From: Acetivibrio ethanolgignens
Lineage (GTDB): Bacteria; Bacillota; Clostridia; Lachnospirales; Lachnospiraceae
Direction: 5' to 3'
Assembly: GCF_001461035.1 (NCBI RefSeq)
Contig: NZ_LNAM01000057.1
Location: 1 to 63,578 of the forward strand
DNA: 63,578 nt
Under the pieces are notes generated by a model. The model had not been told where the DNA came from. It made no database searches and worked only from the letters and a program-made list of their open reading frames with translations. Of this stretch, positions 17,924-26,601 are shown in pieces (within the stretch, counting starts at the first letter, position 1; each line of letters begins with the position of its first letter). The translations under genes and the position numbers were made by a program.

Positions 17924-18013
17924 ATGAAAGAATTGCCATATCTATCTGTAATAGACTTCCAGAGACAACAATATATAAAATTATTGGACTGGAAGGAGCT
18001 GATTAGCAAGTGA
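17924..18013 (+). CDS. Small peptide (29 residues) coupled to an ABC exporter
   Basis: A short frame with ATG at 17924, preceded by AGAAGGGAG at the right distance, encodes 29 residues: MKELPYLSVIDFQ at the N-terminus and YIKLLDWKELISK at the C-terminus. Its TGA (18011-18013) overlaps the GTG start of the exporter (18010-18012) by the four bases GTGA, the classic sign of translational coupling. The second half reads as an amphipathic helix; there is no Cys and no Gly-Gly leader cleavage site. It could be a peptide substrate of the exporter (pheromone or bacteriocin precursor) or a leader that only couples translation. No maturation enzyme is nearby. I do not recognise a family. Confidence 0.55.
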   Translation: MKELPYLSVIDFQRQQYIKLLDWKELISK

Positions 18014-19920
18014 TTGATTTTTATAAATTTGTTTTTGCGCGAATAGAGCGTAAGTATAAAGTTTTTTTTGTATTTCTTACCTTATTGCTATTCGTTCTTC
18101 CAGTAACACAGATATTAGTTCCAATTATACAAAAGAAAACTATTGATGTAGTAATGAATGGTGATACATTTGAAAATGAAATCATTCTTATTTGTATTGT
18201 CAGTTTTATTGGAATTGCCATCGAATTATTGGCTGTCTGTATTCAAAACAGTATACTTTTTTATCTTGAACGAAAGCTGCAGTTTGAAATGATTATTTCT
18301 GCTCTTCTCCAAAAGAATAAGATTATTAAGGAACGAGGAGCAGGAGCTTATATGGTGTCTTTATTTGGAGATACTGAGCATATTGCGAGGATTATTTATA
18401 ATAATAGTTTTGCAACAGCAATTCAGGTGATGGCAACAATATTCATGCTTTTTTACTCACTAAAGTGGTCTACTTTTTTTGCACCATTAATAGTATTTTC
18501 CTATTTGTTGCTTCTAGCAAGTAATTTTTTTTGTGGCCGGTATCATAGCTCTAGGTTTTCCCAAGGGCGAGAGAAGGTTATGGAGATTAATCCCAAGGTT
18601 TTGGAATTGATTGAGAACAGAATAACCGTATTGGGGTACGGTAATGCAAATGAAAGAATAGAAAATTTGAGAGAAGACTTTGAAACTAGAGACGGGTATT
18701 TTAAAACAGCATCAGTAATTGAAGAGTTATCCGTTCTTTTTAATTCAGCCATAAAGACGATTTCGATGGTTCTTTTTTTTATTATTTCTATGATACAGAT
18801 TAATAACTCGTTAATGAGTTTATCTTCCTTTGTTGCTTTGTTGACGTGCTTTTCATATGTTTTTTTACCAGTTAATTCTATTAAGGCAATTATTATGGGT
18901 ATTGAAAAGTATAAGATAATGAAAAGTAAAATTGAAGCTGGGTTGCTACGATCAGCTAATAATTATCTTCCTCGTGATAATTCGCTGGTAATGAGCAGTT
19001 GCTCTTTTGGATATAATAAAGATGAGCTGACGGTCAAAGACATAACAATAGATTTTTCAGAAAAAGTAGGAATAGTTGGTCTTTCAGGCAAGGGTAAATC
19101 AACTATTGTTGGAATATTATATGGTGAAAATATACCAATATCCGGATGCTGCACATGTGGAATGGTAGATACTGATAAGATACATAAAAATATTATTTAT
19201 TCCATTATTAGATACTACAAACAAGATTCTGACTTTTTTGATGAAGACTTACTGTATAATATAACTCTTGGTAAAGAGGGAGTATCCTATGAAGAATACA
19301 GATTGATAGTTAAGAATACTTTCGAAGAACTAAATAAATTTGTTAAATCTCAGGGAAAGGAGGGGGAAGCAAATGTAATATTTGAGTTGTTCTTTGTAGG
19401 AGGATGTGAGTATTATAAGAAGGGAAATATTGAGAATGTTTACCGAGAGCTAATTGATTTATCTCAGGAGCAAATTTTGATGTTGGCAGAGGTTTATGCT
19501 TCTAAATGCTATTACGTACGTGAAAAGTATATAGCATTAATTCGTGATTTGAATATAGAAGGATTAGGTAACAGAAGAATAGGAAGACGGGGAGAAAGAA
19601 TATCCGGAGGAGAAAAAAACAGAGTGGCATTAGCTAGATTTTTACTTCCTGAATATGGTAAATATTATGTTATAGATGAACCCTTTACTAGCTTGGATGT
19701 AATAAATGAGAAGGAATGCTTCGAGGTTTTAATTAAGTATACAAAAAACATGACAGGTGTTCTTATTTCGCATAAAATGAATATCATTAGTCAATGTTGT
19801 AATAAAATATATGTTGTGGATAATAATACAATTTGTGGCTTCGGAACTCATGAGTATTTATTAAAAACAAATGATCTGTATCGTAAATTAAATAATAATG
19901 AGAAAATCAAGCTTCTGTAG
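18010..19920 (+). CDS. Divergent ABC exporter with fused membrane and ATPase domains
   Basis: A 636-residue type I exporter half-transporter, expected to work as a dimer in the membrane. Residues about 15-310 contain six hydrophobic segments. The ATPase domain has Walker A GLSGKGKST at about 357, a Q-loop YKQDSDFF at about 403, the signature ISGGEKN at about 531, Walker B YYVIDEP at about 552 and the switch His in ISHK. Walker A to signature is about 174 residues, against roughly 105 in usual exporters, because of an insert at about 445-515 rich in Glu, Lys and Tyr. There is no C39 peptidase domain. The gene is visibly A/T-richer than the flanking core genes, suggesting acquisition. Substrate unknown; the coupled 29-residue peptide is the candidate. 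Confidence 0.8.
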   Translation: MIDFYKFVFARIERKYKVFFVFLTLLLFVLPVTQILVPIIQKKTIDVVMNGDTFENEIILICIVSFIGIAIELLAVCIQNSILFYLERKLQFEMIISALLQKNKIIKERGAGAYMVSLFGDTEHIARIIYNNSFATAIQVMATIFMLFYSLKWSTFFAPLIVFSYLLLLASNFFCGRYHSSRFSQGREKVMEINPKVLELIENRITVLGYGNANERIENLREDFETRDGYFKTASVIEELSVLFNSAIKTISMVLFFIISMIQINNSLMSLSSFVALLTCFSYVFLPVNSIKAIIMGIEKYKIMKSKIEAGLLRSANNYLPRDNSLVMSSCSFGYNKDELTVKDITIDFSEKVGIVGLSGKGKSTIVGILYGENIPISGCCTCGMVDTDKIHKNIIYSIIRYYKQDSDFFDEDLLYNITLGKEGVSYEEYRLIVKNTFEELNKFVKSQGKEGEANVIFELFFVGGCEYYKKGNIENVYRELIDLSQEQILMLAEVYASKCYYVREKYIALIRDLNIEGLGNRRIGRRGERISGGEKNRVALARFLLPEYGKYYVIDEPFTSLDVINEKECFEVLIKYTKNMTGVLISHKMNIISQCCNKIYVVDNNTICGFGTHEYLLKTNDLYRKLNNNEKIKLL

Positions 19921-20074
19921 ATAAAACCGTGATAGATGCCGTTAATGTGGATGTTGCTGAATCGCACCCGTCAACAAGAATAGAAGCATATCCGATTCAT
20001 TTGAAATGGGAGATGTAGAATAATTCTTAGATTGAAGAAAGCACCAGATGATTTGTATTGTCCTTTGGTGCTTA

Positions 20075-20212
20075 TTATAAATTCCTTCCATGGTACTGTA
20101 TTGTTACTACATAAACTGTTTTGTTTGGTTCTTCAATGCGAAAAATGATGATATAGTTATCAATCAATAACTGTCCGTAACCCATTATTCTACTATAAAA
20201 AGGAAGTTGGTT
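20075..20212 (-). pseudogene. Relic of a RelE/ParE-type toxin (C-terminal part)
   Basis: On the minus strand an open segment ends with MGYGQLLIDNYIIIFRIEE, then NKTVYVVTIQYHGRNL and a stop. This is the conserved C-terminal beta-sheet pattern of RelE/ParE-superfamily toxins (GYR-L-VDNY-I-YRV, then VYIVR-LYGRR). The frame is closed by a stop at 20213-20215, so the N-terminal two thirds are missing, and no antitoxin gene is visible. It is probably a dead remnant of a type II toxin-antitoxin pair. Confidence 0.5.
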
Positions 20213-20270
20213 TTATAAAATAAGCATAGTGATGAGCATCGTAATTTTAGGAGTAATGTTCGCTGTGTGA

Positions 20271-20404
20271 AAGGATTGTAGTTATATTGATAAATGCGAA
20301 GGAAGTCAGCATTGCCGGTGCAATACACCTGATGTATACGAGGTGATAGAACGCATTCAAAAGGAGAGGAGATAGAGGTCATTGGGTTTCATAAGAAGTA
20401 TTAA
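20271..20404 (+). pseudogene. Cys-rich coding relic with an apparent frameshift
   Basis: The plus-strand frame from 20271 reads KDCSYIDKCEGSQHCRCNTP, then DVYEVIERIQKE, and meets a stop; a two-base slip continues as EIEVIGFHKKY to a stop at 20402-20404. The smooth join suggests one former gene. No family recognised and no start codon, so it is reported as a relic only. Confidence 0.3.
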
Positions 20405-20513
20405 TAACTACCATTAGAAATCCATAGTAGAAAAGAGCTGTTAAATAAGGTAAAATGTAAGCAGCTTATAAAATACAAATGTTGGCCGTTGACCCGGCAG
20501 GATGGAGGAAATA

Positions 20514-21539
20514 ATGGATTACAAGAGTGCAGGAGTGGATATTGAGGCAGGCTATCGTTCCGTAGAGCTTATGAAGAAGCATGTACAGGAGACCATGAGA
20601 AAAGAGGTTTTAACAGGCCTTGGTGGATTTTCAGGAGCCTTTTCCATGGACAGCTTTAAGAATATGGAGCATCCTACCTTAGTATCTGGTACGGATGGCG
20701 TAGGTACTAAGCTTAAGCTGGCTTTTGAGCTGGATAAGCACGATACCGTAGGTATTGACTGTGTAGCTATGTGTGTCAATGATATTGCCTGTGCAGGTGG
20801 TGAACCGTTATTTTTCCTTGATTATATTGCCTGTGGCAAGAATATGCCGGAGAAAATTGCTACGATTGTAAGCGGTGTGGCAGAGGGCTGTAAACAGGCA
20901 GGAGCTGCCTTAATTGGTGGCGAGACTGCAGAGATGCCGGGATTTTATCCAGTAGATGAATATGACCTGGCAGGCTTTGCTGTAGGTATTGTAGACCAGA
21001 AGGAGCTGATTACCGGAGCTGATTTAAAGGAAGGGGATGTACTGGTGGGCATTGCCTCCTCCGGCATTCACAGCAACGGCTATTCTCTTGTGCGAAAGGT
21101 TTTTGATATTAAAAAAGAGGTATTAAATGCATATCATGAGTCTCTTTCCACTACTCTGGGTGAGGCACTTTTAACCCCAACGAAAATTTATGTAAAGGCA
21201 TTGAAGGCATTAAAGGACGGCGGTGTTACCGTAAAGGCCTGCAGCCATATTACCGGTGGTGGCTTTTATGAGAATATTCCGAGAATGCTTCCAGAGGGTA
21301 TCCGTGCTTTTGTAAATGTTGGAAGCTATACGGTACCGGCTATTTTTAAAATGCTCCAGAAGGACGGCGGTATTTCGGAGGAAATGATGTACAATACCTA
21401 TAACATGGGTATCGGTATGATGGTTGCTGTTGAGCCGGAGGAGGCTGATAAGGCAGTGGCACTTCTTAAAGCTGCCGGGGAGACTGCTTATATCGTTGGT
21501 GAAGTTAAGAAGGGTGAAAAGGGAGTGACCTTATGCTAA
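20514..21539 (+). CDS. purM: Phosphoribosylformylglycinamidine cyclo-ligase (AIR synthetase)
   Basis: Fifth step of purine synthesis: ATP-dependent closure of the imidazole ring to give AIR. The 341-residue protein shows [14 protein letters not shown], the [18 protein letters not shown] segment, [11 protein letters not shown] and the C-terminal [15 protein letters not shown], all family signatures. The ATG at 20514 follows GGAGGAA; an in-frame ATG at 20502 overlaps that ribosome site. It heads the purM-purN-purD-glyA cluster. A convincing promoter was not found; weak boxes occur at about 20428-20455. Confidence 0.96.
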   Translation: MDYKSAGVDIEAGYRSVELMKKHVQETMRKEVLTGLGGFSGAFSMDSFKNMEHPTLVSGTDGVGTKLKLAFELDKHDTVGIDCVAMCVNDIACAGGEPLFFLDYIACGKNMPEKIATIVSGVAEGCKQAGAALIGGETAEMPGFYPVDEYDLAGFAVGIVDQKELITGADLKEGDVLVGIASSGIHSNGYSLVRKVFDIKKEVLNAYHESLSTTLGEALLTPTKIYVKALKALKDGGVTVKACSHITGGGFYENIPRMLPEGIRAFVNVGSYTVPAIFKMLQKDGGISEEMMYNTYNMGIGMMVAVEPEEADKAVALLKAAGETAYIVGEVKKGEKGVTLC

Positions 21540-22156
21540 GGCTGGCAGTGCTGGTAAGCGGCGGTGGAACAAATCTGCAGGCCATTATTGATAAAATTGA
21601 GAATAAGACTATAAACGGTGCCGAAATTGCCGTTGTTATCAGTAATAAAAAGGATGCCTATGCCTTAGAGCGTGCTAAAAATCATGGAATTGAGGGAAAA
21701 TGTATTTCTCCTAAGGATTATGGACACCGGGAGGCTTTTAACCAGGCTCTTTTAGAAGCCCTGGAAAGCTATCAGGTGGATCTGGTGGTGTTGGCAGGCT
21801 ATCTTGTTATTGTACCGGAAAATGTGATTAGGCGGTATCGGAACCGGATTATTAACATTCATCCCTCCCTGATTCCTTCCTTCTGCGGAGACGGCTATTA
21901 TGGCCTGAAGGTTCATGAGGCTGTTCTGGCAAAAGGCAATAAGGTGACGGGAGCTACAGTGCATTTTGTAGATGAGGGCACGGATACCGGCCCGATTATT
22001 CTTCAGAAGGCTGTGCATGTGGAGGAAGGCGATACACCAGAGATTCTCCAGAAAAGAGTTATGGAGCAGGCGGAGTGGAATATTCTGCCGGAGGCGATTA
22101 ACTTAATTGCAAATGATAAAATTGAAGTAGTTGACAATCTTGTACGAAGAAAATAA
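21533..22156 (+). CDS. purN: Phosphoribosylglycinamide formyltransferase
   Basis: Transfers a formyl group from 10-formyl-tetrahydrofolate to GAR. 207 residues with [11 protein letters not shown] at the N-terminus, the catalytic region [10 protein letters not shown] (active-site Asn and His) and [14 protein letters not shown] with the second catalytic Asp. The ATG lies inside the end of purM (7-base overlap), so the two are translationally coupled. The folate cofactor is supplied via glyA, two genes downstream. Confidence 0.96.
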   Translation: MLRLAVLVSGGGTNLQAIIDKIENKTINGAEIAVVISNKKDAYALERAKNHGIEGKCISPKDYGHREAFNQALLEALESYQVDLVVLAGYLVIVPENVIRRYRNRIINIHPSLIPSFCGDGYYGLKVHEAVLAKGNKVTGATVHFVDEGTDTGPIILQKAVHVEEGDTPEILQKRVMEQAEWNILPEAINLIANDKIEVVDNLVRRK

Positions 22157-22208
22157 AAAAGGCAGATGAGGAAATATGTGGATTGTACCAGGGAAAAAAA
22201 AGGCCTAT

Positions 22209-23480
22209 ATGAAGGTCCTGATTGTAGGAAGCGGTGGACGTGAGCACGCCATTGCAGCTAGTGTGGCAAAGAGCCCATTAGTTAAAAAAATCTATTGTGC
22301 ACCAGGCAATGCAGGGATTAGTGAGCTGGCAGAATGCGTGGATATTGGTGCAATGGAGATGGAAAAGTTAGCAGATTTTGCAGAAGAAAAGGAAATTAAT
22401 TTAACCATTATCGGTATGGACGACCCGTTGGTAGCGGGTATTGTGGATGTCTTTGAAAAGCGGGGACTTCGTGTATTTGGACCAAGAAAGAATGCAGCAA
22501 TTTTAGAGGGTTCTAAGGCGTTTTCTAAGGATTTGATGAAAAAATACAATATTCCGACGGCAGCCTATGAAACCTTTGACAATGCTGAGGCTGCCTGCGA
22601 ATATTTGGAAACAAGCGAATATCCTATCGTTTTAAAGGCAGATGGACTAGCTCTTGGAAAGGGCGTGCTAATCTGCAATACAAAGGAAGAGGCAAAGGAT
22701 GGCGTAAAGACGCTTATGCTGGATAAACAGTTTGGCTCTGCCGGAGATAGGATTGTAATTGAGGAATTTTTAACCGGCCGTGAGGTTTCTGTACTTTGCT
22801 ATTGTGATGGAACCCATATCCTTCCTATGACCTCTGCTCAGGATCACAAGAGAGCAAAGGATGGTGACAAGGGCTTAAATACCGGTGGTATGGGAACCTT
22901 TTCTCCAAGCCCTTTCTATACACCGGAGGTAGATGAATTTTGTAAGAAATATGTATACCAGCCGTCTATGGATGCAATGAAGGCAGAAGGACGGGACTTT
23001 ACCGGTATTATGTTCCTGGGATTGATTTTGACGGAAAAGGGCCCAAGAGTGTTAGAGTACAATGCCCGTTTTGGTGATCCGGAGGCTCAGGTGGTGCTGC
23101 CGCGGATGAAGAATGATATTATTGAGGTGATGAATGCCTGCATTGATGGCCAGCTGGACAAGATTGAGCTGGAGTTTGAGGATAATGCAGCTGTTTGTGT
23201 TATTTTAGCATCTGATGGCTACCCGGAGAAGTATGAAAAGGGCAAAGTGATAAGCGGTCTTGAAAACTTTGAGGACAAGGAGGGCTACTATGTATTCCAT
23301 GCCGGGACAAAGAAAACGGACGAAGGCATTGTGACTAACGGCGGACGTGTCCTCGGTGTAACTGCAAAGGGAAAGGACTTAAAGGAAGCGAGAGCTAATG
23401 CCTATGAAGCAACGAGATGGATTGATTTTTCCAATAAATATATGAGAAACGATATTGGAAAAGCCATTGATGAGGTATAG
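22209..23480 (+). CDS. purD: Phosphoribosylamine-glycine ligase (GAR synthetase)
   Basis: ATP-grasp enzyme joining glycine to phosphoribosylamine. From the ATG at 22209 the protein has 423 residues and begins [16 protein letters not shown], the normal family start. An in-frame ATG at 22176 has a better ribosome site (GAGGAA) and would add 11 residues (MWIVPGKKKAY); the sequence cannot settle this. Visible motifs: [15 protein letters not shown] (ATP-grasp), [14 protein letters not shown], and [12 protein letters not shown] (metal binding). It is part of the purine cluster. Confidence 0.93.
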   Translation: MKVLIVGSGGREHAIAASVAKSPLVKKIYCAPGNAGISELAECVDIGAMEMEKLADFAEEKEINLTIIGMDDPLVAGIVDVFEKRGLRVFGPRKNAAILEGSKAFSKDLMKKYNIPTAAYETFDNAEAACEYLETSEYPIVLKADGLALGKGVLICNTKEEAKDGVKTLMLDKQFGSAGDRIVIEEFLTGREVSVLCYCDGTHILPMTSAQDHKRAKDGDKGLNTGGMGTFSPSPFYTPEVDEFCKKYVYQPSMDAMKAEGRDFTGIMFLGLILTEKGPRVLEYNARFGDPEAQVVLPRMKNDIIEVMNACIDGQLDKIELEFEDNAAVCVILASDGYPEKYEKGKVISGLENFEDKEGYYVFHAGTKKTDEGIVTNGGRVLGVTAKGKDLKEARANAYEATRWIDFSNKYMRNDIGKAIDEV

Positions 23481-23515
23481 ACAAAAGGAATCAAAAAATG
23501 AGGAGGTGCTTTCAA

Positions 23516-24754
23516 GTGTACGATTTTACTGAAGTGGCAAATTATGATGCAGAGCTTGCCAAGGCGATGGAGCTGGAGCTTTCCAGACAGCGAAGCCATA
23601 TTGAGCTTATTGCGTCAGAGAATTTTGTAAGTAAGGCTGTCATGGCAGCGATGGGAAGCCCACTGACGAACAAATACGCAGAGGGGTATCCAGGAAAGCG
23701 TTATTATGGTGGCTGTGAATATGTAGATATGGTAGAGAACCTGGCCAGAGACCGGGCGATGAAGCTGTTTGGCTGTACCTATGCCAATGTGCAGCCACAT
23801 TCCGGAGCTCAGGCCAATATGGCAGTATATTTTGCTCTGGTTAAGCCGGGCGATACGGTAATGGGCATGAATCTGGCCCATGGTGGTCATCTGACCCATG
23901 GAAGCCCGGTAAATATGTCAGGAAGCTACTTTAACATCGTTCCTTATGGTGTCGATGAAAATGGCTATATTGACTATGATGAGGTAGAAAGGATTGCTCT
24001 GGAATGCAAGCCGAAGATGATTATTGCGGGAGCTAGTGCTTATGCAAGAAAGCTTGATTTTAAGCGGTTTCGTGAAATCGCGGACAAGGTTTCTGCTTAT
24101 CTTTTCGTGGATATGGCACATATTGCCGGACTGGTGGCAGCAGGACTTCATGAAAGCCCGATTCCGTATGCCCATGTTGTAACAACAACTACCCACAAGA
24201 CCCTGCGGGGACCAAGAGGCGGTATGATTTTGTCCAGTGCTGAGTTCGCTGAGGAGCATAAGCTTAACAAGGCTATTTTCCCTGGAACCCAGGGCGGCCC
24301 GCTGATGCACGTTATCGCAGGCAAGGCTGTATGCTTTAAAGAAGCCTTAGACCCATCCTTTAAGGTGTATGCACAGACGATTATTGACAATTGCCAGGCT
24401 CTGGCAGAGGGGTTAAAGAAGCGTGGCTTCAACCTGGTATCCAATGGTACGGATAATCACCTTTTGCTGGTAGACTTGCAGAGCAAGGGCGTGACCGGTA
24501 AGGATGCAGAGCAGCTTTTGGATGAGGTAAACATTACATGTAATAAAAATGCAATTCCAAATGATCCGGCTTCTCCATTTGTAACCAGTGGTATCCGTCT
24601 GGGAACGGCAGCTATCACAACCAGAGGTATGCAGCCGGAGGATATGGATGTTATCGCAGAAGCTATCTCCCTGTGCATTGACGGCGGCGAGGAGAATAAA
24701 GAAAAGGCAAAGAAGCTGGTAGCAGAACTGACGGAGAAGTATCCGTTGTATTAA
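23516..24754 (+). CDS. glyA: Serine hydroxymethyltransferase
   Basis: PLP enzyme that converts serine and tetrahydrofolate to glycine and methylene-tetrahydrofolate. From the GTG at 23516 the protein has 412 residues ([11 protein letters not shown]), normal for bacteria; AGGAGGTG (23501-23508) is correctly placed for this GTG, while the in-frame ATG at 23498 overlaps it. The PLP lysine is in [17 protein letters not shown], with [10 protein letters not shown] and [14 protein letters not shown] near the N-terminus. Placement after purD fits: it makes both the glycine used by PurD and the one-carbon units used by PurN. Confidence 0.96.
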   Translation: MYDFTEVANYDAELAKAMELELSRQRSHIELIASENFVSKAVMAAMGSPLTNKYAEGYPGKRYYGGCEYVDMVENLARDRAMKLFGCTYANVQPHSGAQANMAVYFALVKPGDTVMGMNLAHGGHLTHGSPVNMSGSYFNIVPYGVDENGYIDYDEVERIALECKPKMIIAGASAYARKLDFKRFREIADKVSAYLFVDMAHIAGLVAAGLHESPIPYAHVVTTTTHKTLRGPRGGMILSSAEFAEEHKLNKAIFPGTQGGPLMHVIAGKAVCFKEALDPSFKVYAQTIIDNCQALAEGLKKRGFNLVSNGTDNHLLLVDLQSKGVTGKDAEQLLDEVNITCNKNAIPNDPASPFVTSGIRLGTAAITTRGMQPEDMDVIAEAISLCIDGGEENKEKAKKLVAELTEKYPLY

Positions 24755-24771
24755 GACGAATATATAGAAGA

Positions 24772-24813
24772 TAAAATGCCTGGGAAGCTTATTTGATTTC
24801 CCAGGCACTTTTA
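24772..24813. terminator. Terminator between glyA and the kinase relic
   Basis: TGCCTGGGAA (24777-24786) and TTCCCAGGCA (24798-24807) form a perfect 10-bp stem. A-rich sequence precedes it and CTTTT follows, so it can serve both strands. Confidence 0.85.
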
Positions 24814-24822
24814 TAAGAAAAA

Positions 24823-25560
24823 TTATCCAACCGGAAACCTTACACTTGCCTTGAACAAATCCCCATCTGTCGTTATTGTAAGCCTGCCGCCCTGAAGCTC
24901 AGTAAAGCTTTTTACAATTGCCAGGCCCAGGCCGGAGCCTTCCGTGCTTCTGGACTTGTCACCGCGGACGAAGCGGTCGGTGATTTCGTCGATAGAGAAG
25001 TTAAGCTCGGCGGCAGAGATGTTTTTCATGGTAAGAGTGACATCTGTTTCTCCCTGGCAAAGCTCAATGTAAGCACGGGAATGAGGCAGTGCGTATTTGG
25101 TAATATTAATCATAAGGTTTTCAATAATCCGGTAGGTTTTTTCGCTGTCCAGCATAAGACATACTTTATCCTCCGGCAGCTGATAGCGGAAGTCGATAAA
25201 GGAAGCATTGATAGCATCCTCCAGTTTTTTAAAGCCCTTCTGGATGCGGGAAATAGCTGTGCCAAGGGAAGAAAAGATGCCAAGGTCCTTCTGGATAGTA
25301 ACATTTAAGTTGCCCTCTGCCATTTCATCGGCGGCGGATAAAAGCACCTGATATTTTTCCTTTAGCTCCAGAGCGTATTTCTTGAGGAAAAAGAAAAGAA
25401 ATACCGAGTAAACTAGCAGACCGAAGGTACCAAAGAACCAGGTAAGGCTCAAAAGTCCGGCAATAATGAACTGGATGCCAACAAGCTTCAAAAGCTTTTT
25501 GTCAAGGTCATCACTAAAGTCAACGGAGCGGATAACTCCTAAGAGCCAGGCAGGGAAAGC
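24823..25560 (-). pseudogene. Sensor histidine kinase relic lacking the phospho-acceptor domain
   Basis: The minus-strand frame is open from 25560 but begins in mid-protein (AFPAWLLGVIRSVDF), with no good start; a TTG at 25491 is possible. Two membrane segments, a HAMP-like linker (LLSAADEMAEGNLNVTI) and an intact C-terminal ATPase domain are visible: N-box NLMINITKYA and G-box GSGLGLAIVKSF. Between IQKGFKKLEDAINAS and the region before the N-box, the whole DHp domain with the phospho-accepting His is absent, and the join stays in frame. No response regulator is adjacent. It is most simply a decayed kinase with N-terminal and internal deletions. Confidence 0.7.
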
Positions 25561-25609
25561 TTACAGATTAGAGGGGGAAAACGAAAGAATTTATTAAGAT
25601 TTGTAAGGC

Positions 25610-25638
25610 TTGCTATCCAGGAGCCTCTTTGATATAAT
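25610..25638 (+). promoter_or_regulatory. Promoter of the coiled-coil protein gene
   Basis: TTGCTA (25610-25615), 17-base spacer and TATAAT (25633-25638), 33 bases before the ATG. Confidence 0.65.
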
Positions 25639-25670
25639 GATATAGGATAAATCAACAGAGGAGGAAGGGT

Positions 25671-26561
25671 ATGGGGTTTTCTGAAGAGCTGCTCGTTTAT
25701 GAGCAGATGAAGGCAGACGTTAAGGTGCTGGAAGGAAAGCTGGCAGATAAAAGGGAAGAATTTTATAGATTAGAGCAGGAGTTTACGCAGCTTTGTAAAA
25801 GCATGGAGAAGGAAAAGACAGATTTTGACAAGCTGAAAAAGGCTTCGCTTTCCCAGGTAATAGCTAAAATTGCTGGCAACTATGATGAAAAATGTGACAA
25901 GGAATACCGGGAATATATTGAGGCAAAAAGAAAATATGATGATGCACAGTTTCAGGTAGAGGATGTAAAGCGGCAGATAGCTAGAATAGAGGCAGAGATG
26001 GATAGCTTAAAAACAGCAATTCCACAAAAGCTGAAAGAACTGCGGGAAAGCTATCCGGAGGGCAAGGAGCTGGGAGAAAAGCTGGATGCAGAGAAAGAAA
26101 AGCTTTTATGCCAGAAAAAGGAGATTTCAGAGGCTGTTTCTGCGATAGAAAGAACACGCGATTATGCCCAGGAAGCACTGCTTTCTCTGGATAGTGCCGG
26201 CTTTGCTGCTACCTTTGATGTTGTTGGAGGCGGTGGTGCACTGGCGGATCTGGTAAAATATTCAGCTCTTGAGAAGGCTTGTGGACTGGTGAGCAGTATG
26301 CGGGCGGCTGTAGAGGCGATGAAAAGGGAGCTTTCAGATGTAAATATTGCTTTTAGTGAGGAGATTGATAGGATAGATAACGGAACCCGCTTCTGGGATA
26401 TAGCTTTTGACAATATCTTTACAGACTGGGCAGTGAGGGACCGGATTGAAGAGAATAAGCATAAGCTTGTTGGGTATGTAGATAAACTGGATTCGATACA
26501 GGAAAGGCTGGAAAAGCAGATGGCTGATATGAACGAGGAGCTGGAAAACTATAATTTTTAA
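25671..26561 (+). CDS. Coiled-coil protein of unknown function
   Basis: A soluble 296-residue protein without signal peptide. Residues about 5-165 are a long, highly charged coiled coil (repeats such as KVLEGKLADKREEFYRLEQE). A short Gly-rich turn (FDVVGGGGALADL) follows at about 185-197, then a second helical region to the end. The start has GGAGGAAGGG upstream. It has its own promoter and is followed at 41 bases by the M3 peptidase gene. I do not recognise the family; a scaffold or membrane-associated role is possible but not shown. Confidence 0.7.
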   Translation: MGFSEELLVYEQMKADVKVLEGKLADKREEFYRLEQEFTQLCKSMEKEKTDFDKLKKASLSQVIAKIAGNYDEKCDKEYREYIEAKRKYDDAQFQVEDVKRQIARIEAEMDSLKTAIPQKLKELRESYPEGKELGEKLDAEKEKLLCQKKEISEAVSAIERTRDYAQEALLSLDSAGFAATFDVVGGGGALADLVKYSALEKACGLVSSMRAAVEAMKRELSDVNIAFSEEIDRIDNGTRFWDIAFDNIFTDWAVRDRIEENKHKLVGYVDKLDSIQERLEKQMADMNEELENYNF

Positions 26562-26601
26562 AATAATTTCAATTAATCTATAGGAAAGGTAGGGTGCTAC
26601 A

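Larger units (their letters stand above)
19921..20513 (+). other. Gene-free A/T-rich stretch with decayed coding fragments
   Basis: No intact gene is present. Besides the toxin and Cys-rich relics listed separately, a plus-strand fragment at 19923-20018 reads KTVIDAVNVDVAESHPSTRI and continues to EAYPIHLKWEM before a stop; it has no start and no recognised family, but its flow looks like a lost protein C-terminus. The stretch ends with the purM ribosome site. Confidence 0.5.

Noticed and set aside
17924-18013. Lys-x-x-x-Trp spacing (KLLDW) in the 29-residue peptide, as in streptide-type radical-SAM peptides
   Set aside because: No radical SAM maturase or regulator is nearby and the rest of the peptide does not match; the spacing is likely chance.
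20185-20382. 65-codon minus-strand frame
   Set aside because: No ribosome site, odd composition, and it lies opposite the Cys-rich relic and beside the toxin relic; probably a chance frame in decayed DNA.
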